A stretch of 64,000 bases of DNA from JBAZGG01 sp041653015 (GCA_041653015.1 JBAZGG010000002.1:1-64000); one strand, 5' to 3'. Shown: positions 1 to 9,191, numbered from the stretch's first letter. Program-made: numbers and translations. The notes: generated by a model from the letters alone, not told the origin.

Positions 1-469
1 AGAAAGCGTGCGAAAAATCGTTTTTAGCGACGATTAGAAGCCCGGAAGTGTCTTTGTCTAGGCGATGGACTATTCCCGGTCGAAACGAGCCGTTGAGCCC
101 GCTTAGAGAAGAATAGTGATACGCTAAAGCGTTAGCGAGCGTCCCTTCGCGATTGCCCACGCCGGGATGGACGACCATGCCGCGAGGCTTATTGACGATC
201 AAGAGATCGCCATCTTCATATATGATATCGAGCGGGATATTTTCTTTCTTTAATTGAGAGGGCGCTAAGCAGAGAGAATCCATGGTGATGACATCGTTTA
301 ATTTCACCTTGTAAGACGCACTGGTATCTCGTCCATTCACAAAAACTTTTTTCTCAGCGATCAATTTGGTTAAGAAACTTCTGGTTTTATCATTGATAAA
401 ATAGGTTAAGACTTTGTCCAGCCTCTCTCCGATGTGATCATGAACGATATAGGATTTATTTTGACTCAT
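1..469 (-). CDS. rluD: RluD-family 23S rRNA pseudouridine synthase (C-terminus cut by window edge)
   Basis: The first 156 codons are visible, read leftwards from the ATG at 469. Residues about 13-75 form an S4-type RNA-binding domain (GERLDKVL, then the KVFVNGR strand). The catalytic domain follows, with the NKPRGMVVHPG strand near residue 93 and the HRLDKDTSGLL motif near 135-145; Asp138 in HRLDKD is the expected catalytic aspartate. The family isomerises uridines in helix 69 or nearby sites of 23S rRNA. The start overlaps the end of lspA by 14 bases, so the two are probably translated in coupling within the ileS-lspA-rluD operon, an order common in Firmicutes. The remaining catalytic half lies outside the window. 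The family is clear; the exact target uridine is not. Confidence 0.93.
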   Translation of the reverse strand, partial: MSQNKSYIVHDHIGERLDKVLTYFINDKTRSFLTKLIAEKKVFVNGRDTSASYKVKLNDVITMDSLCLAPSQLKKENIPLDIIYEDGDLLIVNKPRGMVVHPGVGNREGTLANALAYHYSSLSGLNGSFRPGIVHRLDKDTSGLLIVAKNDFSHAF

Positions 470-1094
470 CGTGATCGTCAGCTTTATGCGCTGTTTGAGC
501 CTGTTCTTTTTTGGCTAGTTCATCGGGAGGAATAGAATAGGTTCCCTTTTTATTCTCTTCGATCGATTGTTTGATCGCTTCGACGAGGAAGATGATGATG
601 AGGATGGCGACTCCGACGACGAGCGAAGCATCCGCGATGTTAAAGGTCGCGAAATGCCAAGATCCGAGTTGGAAGTCGATCCAGTCGATAACGCCATTGA
701 AGCCGACGGTCGAATCCCAATAGCATGCGCGATCGACGAGATTGCCTAAGGCTCCGGCGATGATCAGAGCATAAGTGGCCTTATACCACGATGTGAGAGT
801 CTTATATTTTATTATGAAATAGATGAGGAGACCGAAGCCGATGAGAGCGCTGGTGGCAATGAAGAAGAATCTCCAGCCGATATCGCCATTGGCTCCGAGA
901 CTGAATGCCGCTCCGACATTATGCGTTAAAGTGAAATTAAAGAAGCCTGGTATAATCGGGACTAATTGTCCTTCAGAGAGGCTGTTTTGCACTATCCATT
1001 TGCTCATCTGATCAGCGGCAACGATGACGATCATGAGCCAGACGAAAGAGAATAAAAATGATTTGAGATTGGATAGAATCTTGTCTTTATTCAT
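456..1094 (-). CDS. lspA: Lipoprotein signal peptidase (signal peptidase II)
   Basis: 212-residue integral membrane aspartic peptidase that removes the signal peptide from prolipoproteins after lipidation of the Cys. Family motifs are all present: DQMSKW in the first membrane segment, LTHNVGAAFSL, GALGNLVDRA and FNIADA; the Asp residues of the last two are the catalytic pair. Four hydrophobic segments are visible. The C-terminus is a charged tail (about 30 residues) longer than in many homologues. I chose the ATG at 1094 over an upstream in-frame start at 1130 because it follows GAGGTG at good distance and gives the normal N-terminus MNKDK. The start overlaps the ileS stop by 8 bases. Its substrates in this window include the lipoproteins at 4070, 32775 and 63039. 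Confidence 0.95.
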   Translation of the reverse strand: MNKDKILSNLKSFLFSFVWLMIVIVAADQMSKWIVQNSLSEGQLVPIIPGFFNFTLTHNVGAAFSLGANGDIGWRFFFIATSALIGFGLLIYFIIKYKTLTSWYKATYALIIAGALGNLVDRACYWDSTVGFNGVIDWIDFQLGSWHFATFNIADASLVVGVAILIIIFLVEAIKQSIEENKKGTYSIPPDELAKKEQAQTAHKADDHDESK

Positions 1095-3795
1095 GTTTGA
1101 GCACCTCTCCACATCTCGAGCATACTTCATAATCGCCCACTTTTACTAGTTTATCAACATAATTCCAGCAGCGCGGACATTTCTGACCAGCCGCTTTGCT
1201 CACAGCGATCGATTTTTCACCTTCGCTCAGCGTCACTTTTGAGACGATAAAAAGCCTCGCTAATTCTTCGTTCGATAGCGATTTCAGCTCGTGGAGCATC
1301 TTCTCTTTTGGAAGGGAGATCAGCACCTCGGCTTCTTGACTTGAACCGATCAAGGTGCTGCTTCTCGCCACTTCGAGCTCTTTGAGAATGGAATCGCGCA
1401 GAGCCGAGAATTCTTTATAATCTTTTAAAACTTTTTCATCGTATGTATGGCTCGCCTTTGGAAAGTCCAATAATTGAGGTGACATCTTATCGCGAAGAGG
1501 CATATTGATATAAACTTCTTCCATGGTGAAAGGAAGAATTGGATTCCATAAGCGAAGAAGAGTGTCAGCGCAGCGATAGATCGTCGCCACCACTTGTTTT
1601 CTTCTGAGCGAATCCTTGCCATCGCAGTACAGGATGTCCTTGGCGTAATCGAGATAAAAGCTCGATAGGTCAAAGGACATGAAAGTCATCATCTCGCTGG
1701 CGGCTTTGGCAAAATTGTATTCATCATAATATCCGATAGCGGCATTTTTGACCCTCTCGAGTTCCGCTAGAATATATTCATCGACCATCGCATATTTTTT
1801 TGGCGCATCTCGCAATGAATAGTCATTGATATTTCCCAGCATGAATTTGAAGGTGTTGCGTATCTTTCGATAGATTTCGCTCACTTGGGTGATGATGCCT
1901 TCGGAGATGCGAACATCCTGTTGATAATCGATGGTCGCGGCCCATAGGCGAAGGATATCCGCGCCGAATTGATTGGCGACTTTGCTCGGATCGATGCCAT
2001 TGCCGCTGCTCTTCGACATCTTATTCCAATTCTCGTCGACGACAAAGCCGTGCGTCACGCATGTCTTGAAGGGCGAGACATTATGAGTGGACGTCGATAG
2101 TATCAAGGATGAATTGAACCAACCGCGATACTGATCGTTGCCCTCCAAATATAGATCGGCTGGGTATTTCAGCCCTCGCTCGGTTAACACGCCGTTGAAT
2201 GATGATCCGGAATCGAACCAGACATCCATGATGTCGACTTCTTTCGTGTATTTCTCTTTTCCATGGAGGCGCAAATAATTCTGTGGCAATAATTCAATCG
2301 CCTCTTTTTCATACCAGACATTTGAACCGTTAGCGCGAAATAGTTTTTCGATGTATTCAAAGACTTCTTTATCGATGATGGGCTCGCCGTTCTCCTTATA
2401 TATAATAGGTAGAGGTACACCCCAGGCGCGCTGCCTTGAAATACACCAATCATCGCGATCCTTAATCATATTCTCCATGCGAAGTTTTCCCCACGATGGA
2501 TACCATTGAACTTCATCGACTTGTTTTAACAGCCTCTTTCTGATCGGTTCGATCGAGCAGAACCATTGCGGTGTCGCTCTGAAGATGAGAGGTTTTTTGG
2601 TCCGCCAATCATGTGGATAGGAATGGGTGAATTTGCTGACCTTTAACAAAGCACTATTTCTTTTTAGCATCTCGAGAACAATCGCGTTGGCATCCTCATA
2701 AAAACTTCCCGCTAATTCATCTCCCGCCTCCGCAGTAAAATATCCTTTGGAATCGACAGGGCAATATGGCAGGATACCATATTTCGCTGAGACGATGAAA
2801 TCATCGACACCATGGCCAGGAGCGGTGTGAACGCAGCCCGTCCCCGAATCATTCGTGACGTGAGCACCGCAGAGAATCAAGGAATCGCGATTATAGAAAG
2901 GGTGTCGTAGAATCCCTCGATCGAGATCTTGCCCTTTAAATTCTTTTAATAGTTTTACTTCTTTGAATCCCAACTCTTCTTTGAGCTTATCAGCGAAGTC
3001 TTTCAAGAAGATGAATTTTCCTCTATCGGTCATGAATTCGCCATAGACAAAATTTGGATTTAAGGAGACGGCTAAGTTCGCCGGAAGAGTCCACGGGGTC
3101 GTCGTCCAGATGATGATGCTGGCGTCGTTATCAACCACTCCAAGACCATCTTTGATTTTGAAGGCGACGTAGATCGAATACGATTCGACATCGTAATATT
3201 CGATCTCCGCTTCCGCTAGTGCTGATTCGCTGCTCGGAGACCAGTATACGGGCTTTAATCCTTTAAAGATCAACCCCTGAAGAGCCATCTCAGCAAACAC
3301 TTCGACTTGTCGCGCTTCATACTCTTTTTGAAGGGTGAGATATGGGTGTGAGAAATCTCCCAATAAACCCAAGCGATGAATCTGTTCCTTTTGAACTTCG
3401 ACTTGTTTTAGAGCATATTCTTGGCATTTTTTGCGAAAATCGATGATCGGCGTAAGCTTTCGGTTGACTCCTGATTTAGTGACTTGATTTTCAATCGGCA
3501 AACCATGGGTATCCCAACCGAAGACGAATGGCGTTTTATATCCATCCATAGCTTTATGACGGATGACAAAATCTTTTAGCAAACGATTGAGCATATGGCC
3601 ACAATGCATGTTGCCATTGGCGTATGGTGGCCCATCGTGAAGCATAAAAACGGGAGCGTTTGTTCTCCATTTCAATATCTCGTCATAGAGCTTTTCATCG
3701 TCCCATTTTTTGATGAGAAGCGGCTCTTTATTGATGAGATTTCCTCTCATCTCAAAGTTTGTCTTGGGCATCTGTAAGCTGTCTTTTAATTCCAT
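1087..3795 (-). CDS. ileS: Isoleucyl-tRNA synthetase
   Basis: 902-residue class I synthetase charging tRNA-Ile, cytoplasmic. The HIGH-type motif (PYANGNMHCGH) lies near residue 58, the CP1 editing domain follows (WTTTPWTLPANLAVS near 245), the KMSKS loop is WNKMSKSSGNG, and the C-terminus carries a four-Cys zinc site (KCPRCW ... CSRCGE). This is the bacterial type with the terminal zinc finger. The start at 3795 follows TTTAGGAGG at ideal spacing; an in-frame start at 3828 would lie inside the T-box terminator and is rejected. Expression is controlled by the T-box leader just upstream. First gene of the ileS-lspA-rluD operon. Confidence 0.97.
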   Translation of the reverse strand: MELKDSLQMPKTNFEMRGNLINKEPLLIKKWDDEKLYDEILKWRTNAPVFMLHDGPPYANGNMHCGHMLNRLLKDFVIRHKAMDGYKTPFVFGWDTHGLPIENQVTKSGVNRKLTPIIDFRKKCQEYALKQVEVQKEQIHRLGLLGDFSHPYLTLQKEYEARQVEVFAEMALQGLIFKGLKPVYWSPSSESALAEAEIEYYDVESYSIYVAFKIKDGLGVVDNDASIIIWTTTPWTLPANLAVSLNPNFVYGEFMTDRGKFIFLKDFADKLKEELGFKEVKLLKEFKGQDLDRGILRHPFYNRDSLILCGAHVTNDSGTGCVHTAPGHGVDDFIVSAKYGILPYCPVDSKGYFTAEAGDELAGSFYEDANAIVLEMLKRNSALLKVSKFTHSYPHDWRTKKPLIFRATPQWFCSIEPIRKRLLKQVDEVQWYPSWGKLRMENMIKDRDDWCISRQRAWGVPLPIIYKENGEPIIDKEVFEYIEKLFRANGSNVWYEKEAIELLPQNYLRLHGKEKYTKEVDIMDVWFDSGSSFNGVLTERGLKYPADLYLEGNDQYRGWFNSSLILSTSTHNVSPFKTCVTHGFVVDENWNKMSKSSGNGIDPSKVANQFGADILRLWAATIDYQQDVRISEGIITQVSEIYRKIRNTFKFMLGNINDYSLRDAPKKYAMVDEYILAELERVKNAAIGYYDEYNFAKAASEMMTFMSFDLSSFYLDYAKDILYCDGKDSLRRKQVVATIYRCADTLLRLWNPILPFTMEEVYINMPLRDKMSPQLLDFPKASHTYDEKVLKDYKEFSALRDSILKELEVARSSTLIGSSQEAEVLISLPKEKMLHELKSLSNEELARLFIVSKVTLSEGEKSIAVSKAAGQKCPRCWNYVDKLVKVGDYEVCSRCGEVLKHE

Positions 3796-4030
3796 GATGT
3801 GCCTCCTAAAATATAAAAGCGTCCCCATCTATAAGGACGCTATTAACGCGGTACCACCTTAATTCAACATCGAAATGTTGCTCTTAGTTAACCTTAACGC
3901 GGTCTCTTCGCCACTTCTTAAAAGATTTTCGGAAGGGGGCTCAGAAGTGATATTGAATCTCGATGTCGTGCTTTCACTATCCACCACTCGCTAGATTTGA
4001 GTTCAACTTGTCTTCTTCAACGCTAGATAG
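3796..4030 (-). promoter_or_regulatory. T-box riboswitch leader of ileS (Ile, specifier ATC)
   Basis: The T-box sequence AAGGTGGTACCGCG lies at 3860-3847. The specifier codon ATC (3951-3949) directly precedes ACTTCTGAGC, the conserved specifier-loop flank. An intrinsic terminator (GCGTCC/GGACGC, 3840-3820, with a T-rich run to 3809) ends the leader. Uncharged tRNA-Ile should stabilise the antiterminator and allow ileS expression. The same codon-ACTTCTGAGC arrangement occurs in the thrS leader, and codon-ATCTCTGAGC in the pheS leader, which supports the codon assignments. Confidence 0.95.
3809..3840 (-). terminator. Regulated terminator of the ileS T-box
   Basis: A 6-bp GC-rich stem GCGTCC/GGACGC with a 9-base loop, followed by TTTTATATTTT on the minus strand. 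It competes with the T-box antiterminator. Confidence 0.9.
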
Positions 4031-4059
4031 ATAATACAAGATAAATCTTGTTAATGCAA
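4031..4059 (-). promoter_or_regulatory. Promoter of the ileS operon
   Basis: The -35 TTGCAT (4059-4054) and -10 TATTAT (4036-4031) are separated by 17 bases, placing the RNA start near 4024, just before the T-box leader. The spacer holds a nearly perfect 16-bp inverted repeat (4036-4051). Confidence 0.75.
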
Positions 4060-4069
4060 ATAATCTCTT

Positions 4070-6676
4070 CTAGGCATTTTGATTGTTGATATAGAGTCCA
4101 TAGATGCGAAGGGCAGCGGTCAAATTCGAAAATTCGATCTTGATCTTGTGAGGGGCGATGGCGCTTCCAGTCAGATTTGTTCCGTAAGTTTGTGCCGTCG
4201 AACCATTTCTGATTATCGTCGCTGAATAAATGGCGGTACTGCTATCATCGAGATAGATTTTTACCGATGGCGACTGCGTGCCAGAGATATCGGCTTTGAC
4301 ATAGATTTTATCGATGAGCGTTCCCACATTGTTGAAACCAGTCGTCTCAAAGTACACCATTCCACAAGCCGCTTCTTCTTTGCCAAAAGCTGTTCCATTG
4401 GCATAGGTCGAAAGAATCTGACCATGATCGAGATGGACTTTCCACGCGATTCCATCCAGCGTCACATCGGCGGTGAATGGGCCGGTTGAATTCTTATAGG
4501 CATTAAAATCTTTTCCATTAGCTGTTCCTGTCACGACGTGTGAATATGAACAACTCGATGTCGGATCAGCATCGACGACGACGAGCGGATAAGTGATCAC
4601 TTCATCCCCAATCGTGAATGTCGCGGAAGTGATCGCGCCGACATCGCTAGAGGAGAAAACATGTCCTTGCGAAGGGCTTGAAGTGTATGAACCAACATAC
4701 AGCGATTTACTAAAATCGCGAGTGACATCGTAGACTTGGACCGCGCTGCCATCGAACGTCGAACCGACTTCATACTCGATTTGCGTTTTGATATTCGCGC
4801 TGGTCGGATTGATCGTCTGTGTCGCATAATTGGCGTGCGCTGATGCATTGATGCCCACAACCGTTTCGTGCGAAGGTTTGAGATATTGAAAATTGCTCAC
4901 AGAGACGTTCTTCTTGCTTCCAAAAGCAAAATCGACGAGCTCTGGATAATCGACGAATGGGTTGCGATTATTCTGATAGGAGTATACGACGGAATTATGT
5001 TGATATTCGCTGCGTGAAACATCAAAGGTGTCCGCCCAAGAAAGAAGGTCGTTCAAACAGCCGATTTTTCCTTGTCGCATATCGGTGACGAGCTCTTCGA
5101 CGATTTGTAGATCGCTATATCTCGTCGCCATGTAGAATATGGCGCGAGCAAGTTTTCCTTTATCGATATCTCCAGGTTCAAAGATTTGAATTCCTTCGAT
5201 ATATTTTCCTTCTGAGTAGAGAGCGCGATCGCCTTTCGAATTGGAGCAATATGAAATAACGCCGGCATTCGGATCGACATTGCCCAAATTCATATTGCTG
5301 CGAGAACCATTCGCGCTGCCATCGCTAGCGAATAGATTGTGCCAATCGGAGCGCATTATCTTAACGAGATTGGAATCTCCGCGAGTGTTGCTCGCATCGA
5401 AATTGCCCAAAGCTTGCCCAAAGGCATGCTCTCTTTGCCAGCCGCGAGAACTATTGTTGGTGTCATTCTTGACAGTGTTGAAATTGACATATGCCAAATC
5501 GACAAAATCCAAAGATGATAAATTCTGATCGGCATTAGCTAAGACGTTCCACCGATCAGTTCCACTATCGAAATCTAGATTTGTATTAGCGATAGGTGAT
5601 TTCACATCTGTATTTACTAACGCGTTCAATTTGCCAAGAAGATCGGTCGAATCGGTCCACGATGTGATCGCGCTGTAATAGGAAGAGTAATCATAGTTAT
5701 ATTTCGTCGGTTCATCCGGCTCTTGCAAAAATGAAACATGAATCTCTTGGCTCGTCTCATCATCGACGATGAATTCATTGCCACCGGTTTGATTCGAAGT
5801 GGCGGGATAGTCTGTATCGACATTGATGATCGTGCCTAGAAATGAATTGTAATGATAAGTGCCATCGGCCATATCAAGGTTCAAGACGTATCGATCTTCC
5901 GCATCATTTTGAAGTGGATAATATTGAAAGTCGCCTTCGAAATCAGCGTAGAGATATGGCAGAGACCAATCGTTAGAAATAATGCTGTCCACTTCGACAT
6001 AGATCGAATACAATTCCTCTTTCACATATTCGAATTGGAGCGCATTGGAAAAATCGGAGCTCGAATAATTTGCATTTGAAGAGATCGCTTTGACAGCGAT
6101 CGGATATGTGCCGCTTTCGGAAAAATCAACATTCCAACTCGGAACATTGACTGTCACATGCTCATCGCCATCGACAAAAATTTGATACGAGGAGGCATTA
6201 TTGACGGCGTTCCATCGCACCGTGTCCTGAAATTGATAGATCGTCGGAGCGAGCAATTGTATCGTGACGATATATTGAACGGAGCCTGACATTTCTGAAT
6301 CTAAATAGCCATCGCCACCAAGGGCTTTTACGGCCACTTGATAAGTTCCGGGGGCAACGATATTGAGCTGAGCTAAATCGTAGGATAAAGAGGTGGCTGT
6401 CGCTCTTCTAACGGAAGTGACATAGATTTCGTATCCGGTGGAGTGCTCAACGGCATCCCAAGAGAGGATAGACCCTGAAATAGCAACATTGCTCGGAGTT
6501 GTCACTCGTCCTTGCTCACTGATCGATGGGTCAGAGGAGATATCGCTTGTGCTGATCGAGGTTGAATCATCACTCGGGTTGATGCTTGCGCTTTCGCTGG
6601 AAACATCACCGCAGGAAGCGAGAAGCGATAGGATGCTCAGAAATGTGATTAAGCGAAGAGAATGTTTCTGCATCAT
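4070..6676 (-). CDS. Secreted endonuclease I-family lipoprotein with fibronectin-like domains
   Basis: 868 residues. A lipoprotein signal peptide ends at LLAS-Cys22, then comes a Ser/Asp-rich linker (23-57). Two fibronectin/carbohydrate-module-like repeats follow (about 58-138 and 139-218, each with a SWDAV or RWNAV strand), then a beta-rich region to about 330. The nuclease domain spans about 335-585: WQREHAF with His417, SDWHNLF (444-449), RSNMNLG, and the closing NRNPFVDYPELV, all typical of the EndA/NucM-type endonuclease I family, which degrades DNA outside the cell using a metal-bound His. About 280 C-terminal residues are beta-rich and unassigned. The start ATG overlaps the ftsZ stop (ATGA), with only a weak ribosome site, so translation is probably coupled to ftsZ. 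Likely role: scavenging extracellular DNA, inferred. Confidence 0.88.
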   Translation of the reverse strand: MMQKHSLRLITFLSILSLLASCGDVSSESASINPSDDSTSISTSDISSDPSISEQGRVTTPSNVAISGSILSWDAVEHSTGYEIYVTSVRRATATSLSYDLAQLNIVAPGTYQVAVKALGGDGYLDSEMSGSVQYIVTIQLLAPTIYQFQDTVRWNAVNNASSYQIFVDGDEHVTVNVPSWNVDFSESGTYPIAVKAISSNANYSSSDFSNALQFEYVKEELYSIYVEVDSIISNDWSLPYLYADFEGDFQYYPLQNDAEDRYVLNLDMADGTYHYNSFLGTIINVDTDYPATSNQTGGNEFIVDDETSQEIHVSFLQEPDEPTKYNYDYSSYYSAITSWTDSTDLLGKLNALVNTDVKSPIANTNLDFDSGTDRWNVLANADQNLSSLDFVDLAYVNFNTVKNDTNNSSRGWQREHAFGQALGNFDASNTRGDSNLVKIMRSDWHNLFASDGSANGSRSNMNLGNVDPNAGVISYCSNSKGDRALYSEGKYIEGIQIFEPGDIDKGKLARAIFYMATRYSDLQIVEELVTDMRQGKIGCLNDLLSWADTFDVSRSEYQHNSVVYSYQNNRNPFVDYPELVDFAFGSKKNVSVSNFQYLKPSHETVVGINASAHANYATQTINPTSANIKTQIEYEVGSTFDGSAVQVYDVTRDFSKSLYVGSYTSSPSQGHVFSSSDVGAITSATFTIGDEVITYPLVVVDADPTSSCSYSHVVTGTANGKDFNAYKNSTGPFTADVTLDGIAWKVHLDHGQILSTYANGTAFGKEEAACGMVYFETTGFNNVGTLIDKIYVKADISGTQSPSVKIYLDDSSTAIYSATIIRNGSTAQTYGTNLTGSAIAPHKIKIEFSNLTAALRIYGLYINNQNA

Positions 6677-7824
6677 CGATCTGTTCCATCATCATTGTTC
6701 GAATCTTTTAAGAAGTTAGGAAGTATCGATGCTTCAACTGGTTCATCGACCCCTTTAACTTCCACTTTCGAATCTTTATTTTCATCTCCATTAAGAGAAA
6801 AATTATCCGGTTTCTTATCTTCGGTTTTACTCTCGAGAGGCACATAGGTCGGAACGCTTGTGAAATCGACATCTTCGCTGAAATCGCTGGCGATGATGCT
6901 GACGAGAAGCGTATCGGCGAGCTGCTCATTGATCGCGACACCGAACTTTACATCTATCTCTCCTCCAGCCGCTTCAATTATTCGCCCGACCGCTTCTTGA
7001 GCTTCATATAGCGAAACATTCGATCCGCACGTGACAGCACAGATAGCGCGTCTCGCTCCGTGAACTGAAGCCTCTAAAAGAGGGGAATTAATAGCGTTAT
7101 TTGCGGCGTCTTGCGCCTTGTTTGGTCCTTGTCCAAGACCAAATCCGATGATGGCGATGCCGGAATCTTTAAGCGTGTTCCGCACATCGGCGAAATCGAG
7201 ATTGATCACCGCTGGCATCAATATCAAATCGGTCACCGTTTTAACCGATTGTGCCAACACGCGATCAGCTTCACTAAACGCTTCGCTGATCGGCGCTGTT
7301 CCAGCGCACATCAATAATTTATCGTTCGAGACGACGATGATAGCGTCGACTTGATCTTTTAATTTGTTCAATCCTTCAACTGAGTTTGCCACTCTTTTTT
7401 TGCCTTCGAAGGAGAAAGGGCGAGTGACGATAGCCACGACTAGAGCGCCTTCTTCTTTGGCGATGCTCGCGATGACAGGAGCTGCTCCGGTGCCTGTTCC
7501 ACCGCCCATACCAGCCGCGATGAACACCATGTTGGCGCCTTTGACAATATTTCGAATATCATCTTCGCTAGCTTTGGCGCTCGCTTCACCGACCGCGGGT
7601 TCGCCACCAGCGCCTAATCCACCCGTGACATTCGCGCCGAGAACGATGCGATTAGGAGCTTTAGAGGTAGAGAGGGATTGTTTATCGCTGTTAGCGACGA
7701 AAAATTCAACCGATGAAATATTTTCATCGATCATGCGGTTCACCGCATTGGAGCCTGCGCCACCAACGCCGATCACGACGATGCGGGCTGCCGGTTCATA
7801 AGAATCTAAATCATAATTGTCCAT
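6673..7824 (-). CDS. ftsZ: Cell division GTPase FtsZ
   Basis: 383-residue tubulin homologue that forms the Z ring. The nucleotide-binding GVGGAGSNAV is near residue 19, the tubulin signature GMGGGTGTG is at 105-113 and the T7-loop region INLDFADVRNTLKD is near 205. A variable linker leads to a C-terminal ILPNFLKD, which resembles the conserved partner-binding peptide but is followed by about 11 extra acidic residues. The start has a strong AGGAGG. It lies 15 bases after ftsA, and its stop overlaps the nuclease start by 4 bases. The catalytic features look complete. Confidence 0.97.
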   Translation of the reverse strand: MDNYDLDSYEPAARIVVIGVGGAGSNAVNRMIDENISSVEFFVANSDKQSLSTSKAPNRIVLGANVTGGLGAGGEPAVGEASAKASEDDIRNIVKGANMVFIAAGMGGGTGTGAAPVIASIAKEEGALVVAIVTRPFSFEGKKRVANSVEGLNKLKDQVDAIIVVSNDKLLMCAGTAPISEAFSEADRVLAQSVKTVTDLILMPAVINLDFADVRNTLKDSGIAIIGFGLGQGPNKAQDAANNAINSPLLEASVHGARRAICAVTCGSNVSLYEAQEAVGRIIEAAGGEIDVKFGVAINEQLADTLLVSIIASDFSEDVDFTSVPTYVPLESKTEDKKPDNFSLNGDENKDSKVEVKGVDEPVEASILPNFLKDSNNDDGTDR

Positions 7825-7839
7825 ATCTCATCCTCCTGT

Positions 7840-9093
7840 TTAAAGCTCATCTCGGCTCAAACCACCACTATTTTCATTTTTGATGGTTAAATCATCGCGC
7901 GATACCGGTGTGACGATTGATTTCTCATCTTCGAGAGAACCTCGCCTCTTGCTCTGCGCATATATCGCACCCAAACAATTGGTAAACGATTCATTCCTCG
8001 CACCGATTGAGGTCGGAACGACGTTGATGATATCTTTCGTCAATGTAAACTTCTCTCTTAAATACTCTTTTAATCCTCTGAGACGAGAACTGCCACCACC
8101 GAGGACGATCGGCATATCGCGATAGGAGATGTCGTAATCGCTCAGAACATTTTTGATGCAGTTGTCGAGCGATTTTGAAAAATCATCTAATTGCTTCTCG
8201 ATGACAGCATTGACATCTTTTATCGAATAATTGCAGTTTTTGCCTCTGATGTCGACACTCGTTAAAAGGACGGGAACATATGATAATTCTCTCTTGTCGA
8301 GGCCGATTTTGCGCTTTAATTTCTCGGCATCGATAAAAGGGATGTTAAATTGGTTCATCAAAGCATTTGAGATCTGTTTTCCACCGAGAAGAAAATAACT
8401 CGAACCAAAAACGACTGATTTGGAGATGAGAGAAACGCTGGTGATGCTATCGCCATAATCGACATAGAGATATGCGGAAGGGATGTTTTCATAAGTGCAG
8501 AATAGCTCGCTGACACCATAGCTTGACACGACGACGCGCCGCACGTGGAGACCCGCTGATTGAACAGCGTTGCGATAATCATTTACGATTCTGCTCGGAA
8601 GCGAATATATCGAAGCGTGAACGCTTAAAAATGCGCTCTGCTCATTGATCGGTGGGTTCAAAAATGATCTCCCTTTATCGAGCGTAAATTTTTCTGGGAT
8701 GATATCGACGATCTCATTGCCGATCTGTGGAACTTGCTCCTTTTTCACGAGAGAAAGAACATTTGTGACATCGATATTGGCGATCATTCCCGTCGGTGAA
8801 ACAACGGTTGTCGTCTTGTCATTTTTATAGACTTCTAAGCCGAGGGGAGGGACGATGAGAATTACTTCTCCGATAACGATTTTGAGCTTAGCAGTAGAAT
8901 CTTTTATATGAGACAATTCTTTGATTTCTTCGCTGAGTTTAGGAAGATCGATAATATTCCCGCCATCGATTAGACCATCGATCGGGCGAGCGATCGCATA
9001 AAGGACCACCACTTTGCCCTGATGTTGATAACCTAAAACTAGTTTTAGGCACGAAGATGTTATTTCTAAAGCGGCAACGGTATTTTCTTCCAT
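7840..9093 (-). CDS. ftsA: FtsA-like cell division protein
   Basis: 417-residue actin/ATPase-fold protein that normally tethers FtsZ to the membrane. It begins with the short FtsA/MreB-type phosphate strand (AALEITSSCLKLVLGY), carries a middle 1C-like region (residues about 85-165), a second phosphate region (YLYVDYGDSITSVSLI) and the late LGGGSSRLRGLKEYL motif. Sequence similarity is weaker than for FtsZ, but position directly before ftsZ supports the call. The last 40 residues are polar and acidic (ending GGLSRDEL); I do not see the usual terminal amphipathic membrane-targeting helix. I chose the ATG at 9093 because the promoter -10 box lies inside the longer reading frame that starts with GTG at 9147; no strong ribosome site is seen. 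Confidence 0.85.
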   Translation of the reverse strand: MEENTVAALEITSSCLKLVLGYQHQGKVVVLYAIARPIDGLIDGGNIIDLPKLSEEIKELSHIKDSTAKLKIVIGEVILIVPPLGLEVYKNDKTTTVVSPTGMIANIDVTNVLSLVKKEQVPQIGNEIVDIIPEKFTLDKGRSFLNPPINEQSAFLSVHASIYSLPSRIVNDYRNAVQSAGLHVRRVVVSSYGVSELFCTYENIPSAYLYVDYGDSITSVSLISKSVVFGSSYFLLGGKQISNALMNQFNIPFIDAEKLKRKIGLDKRELSYVPVLLTSVDIRGKNCNYSIKDVNAVIEKQLDDFSKSLDNCIKNVLSDYDISYRDMPIVLGGGSSRLRGLKEYLREKFTLTKDIINVVPTSIGARNESFTNCLGAIYAQSKRRGSLEDEKSIVTPVSRDDLTIKNENSGGLSRDEL

Positions 9094-9114
9094 ATTTTTT
9101 GATAACTTGTCTAT

Positions 9115-9143
9115 ATTATATATAGAAAGAACATCGTTCGCAA
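9115..9143 (-). promoter_or_regulatory. Promoter of ftsA-ftsZ-nuclease operon
   Basis: The -35 TTGCGA (9143-9138) and -10 TATAAT (9120-9115) have 17-base spacing; RNA start near 9108, about 15 bases before the chosen ftsA start. Confidence 0.65.
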
Positions 9144-9163
9144 ACACAATTAGATGACAAATA

Positions 9164-9191
9164 TGAAAAAAGAAGCAAAAGTCATGCTTCT
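9164..9191 (-). terminator. Terminator after the aconitase-X operon
   Basis: Stem AGAAGCA/TGCTTCT (9191-9185 with 9177-9171), 7-base loop, then a T run on the minus strand. It lies just after the small-subunit gene and just before the ftsA promoter. Confidence 0.8.

Noticed and set aside
7364..7801. Long open frame (145 codons) on the plus strand over ftsZ
   Set aside because: It is antisense to strongly conserved FtsZ motifs, low in complexity (Pro/Ala/Thr) and lacks a ribosome site.
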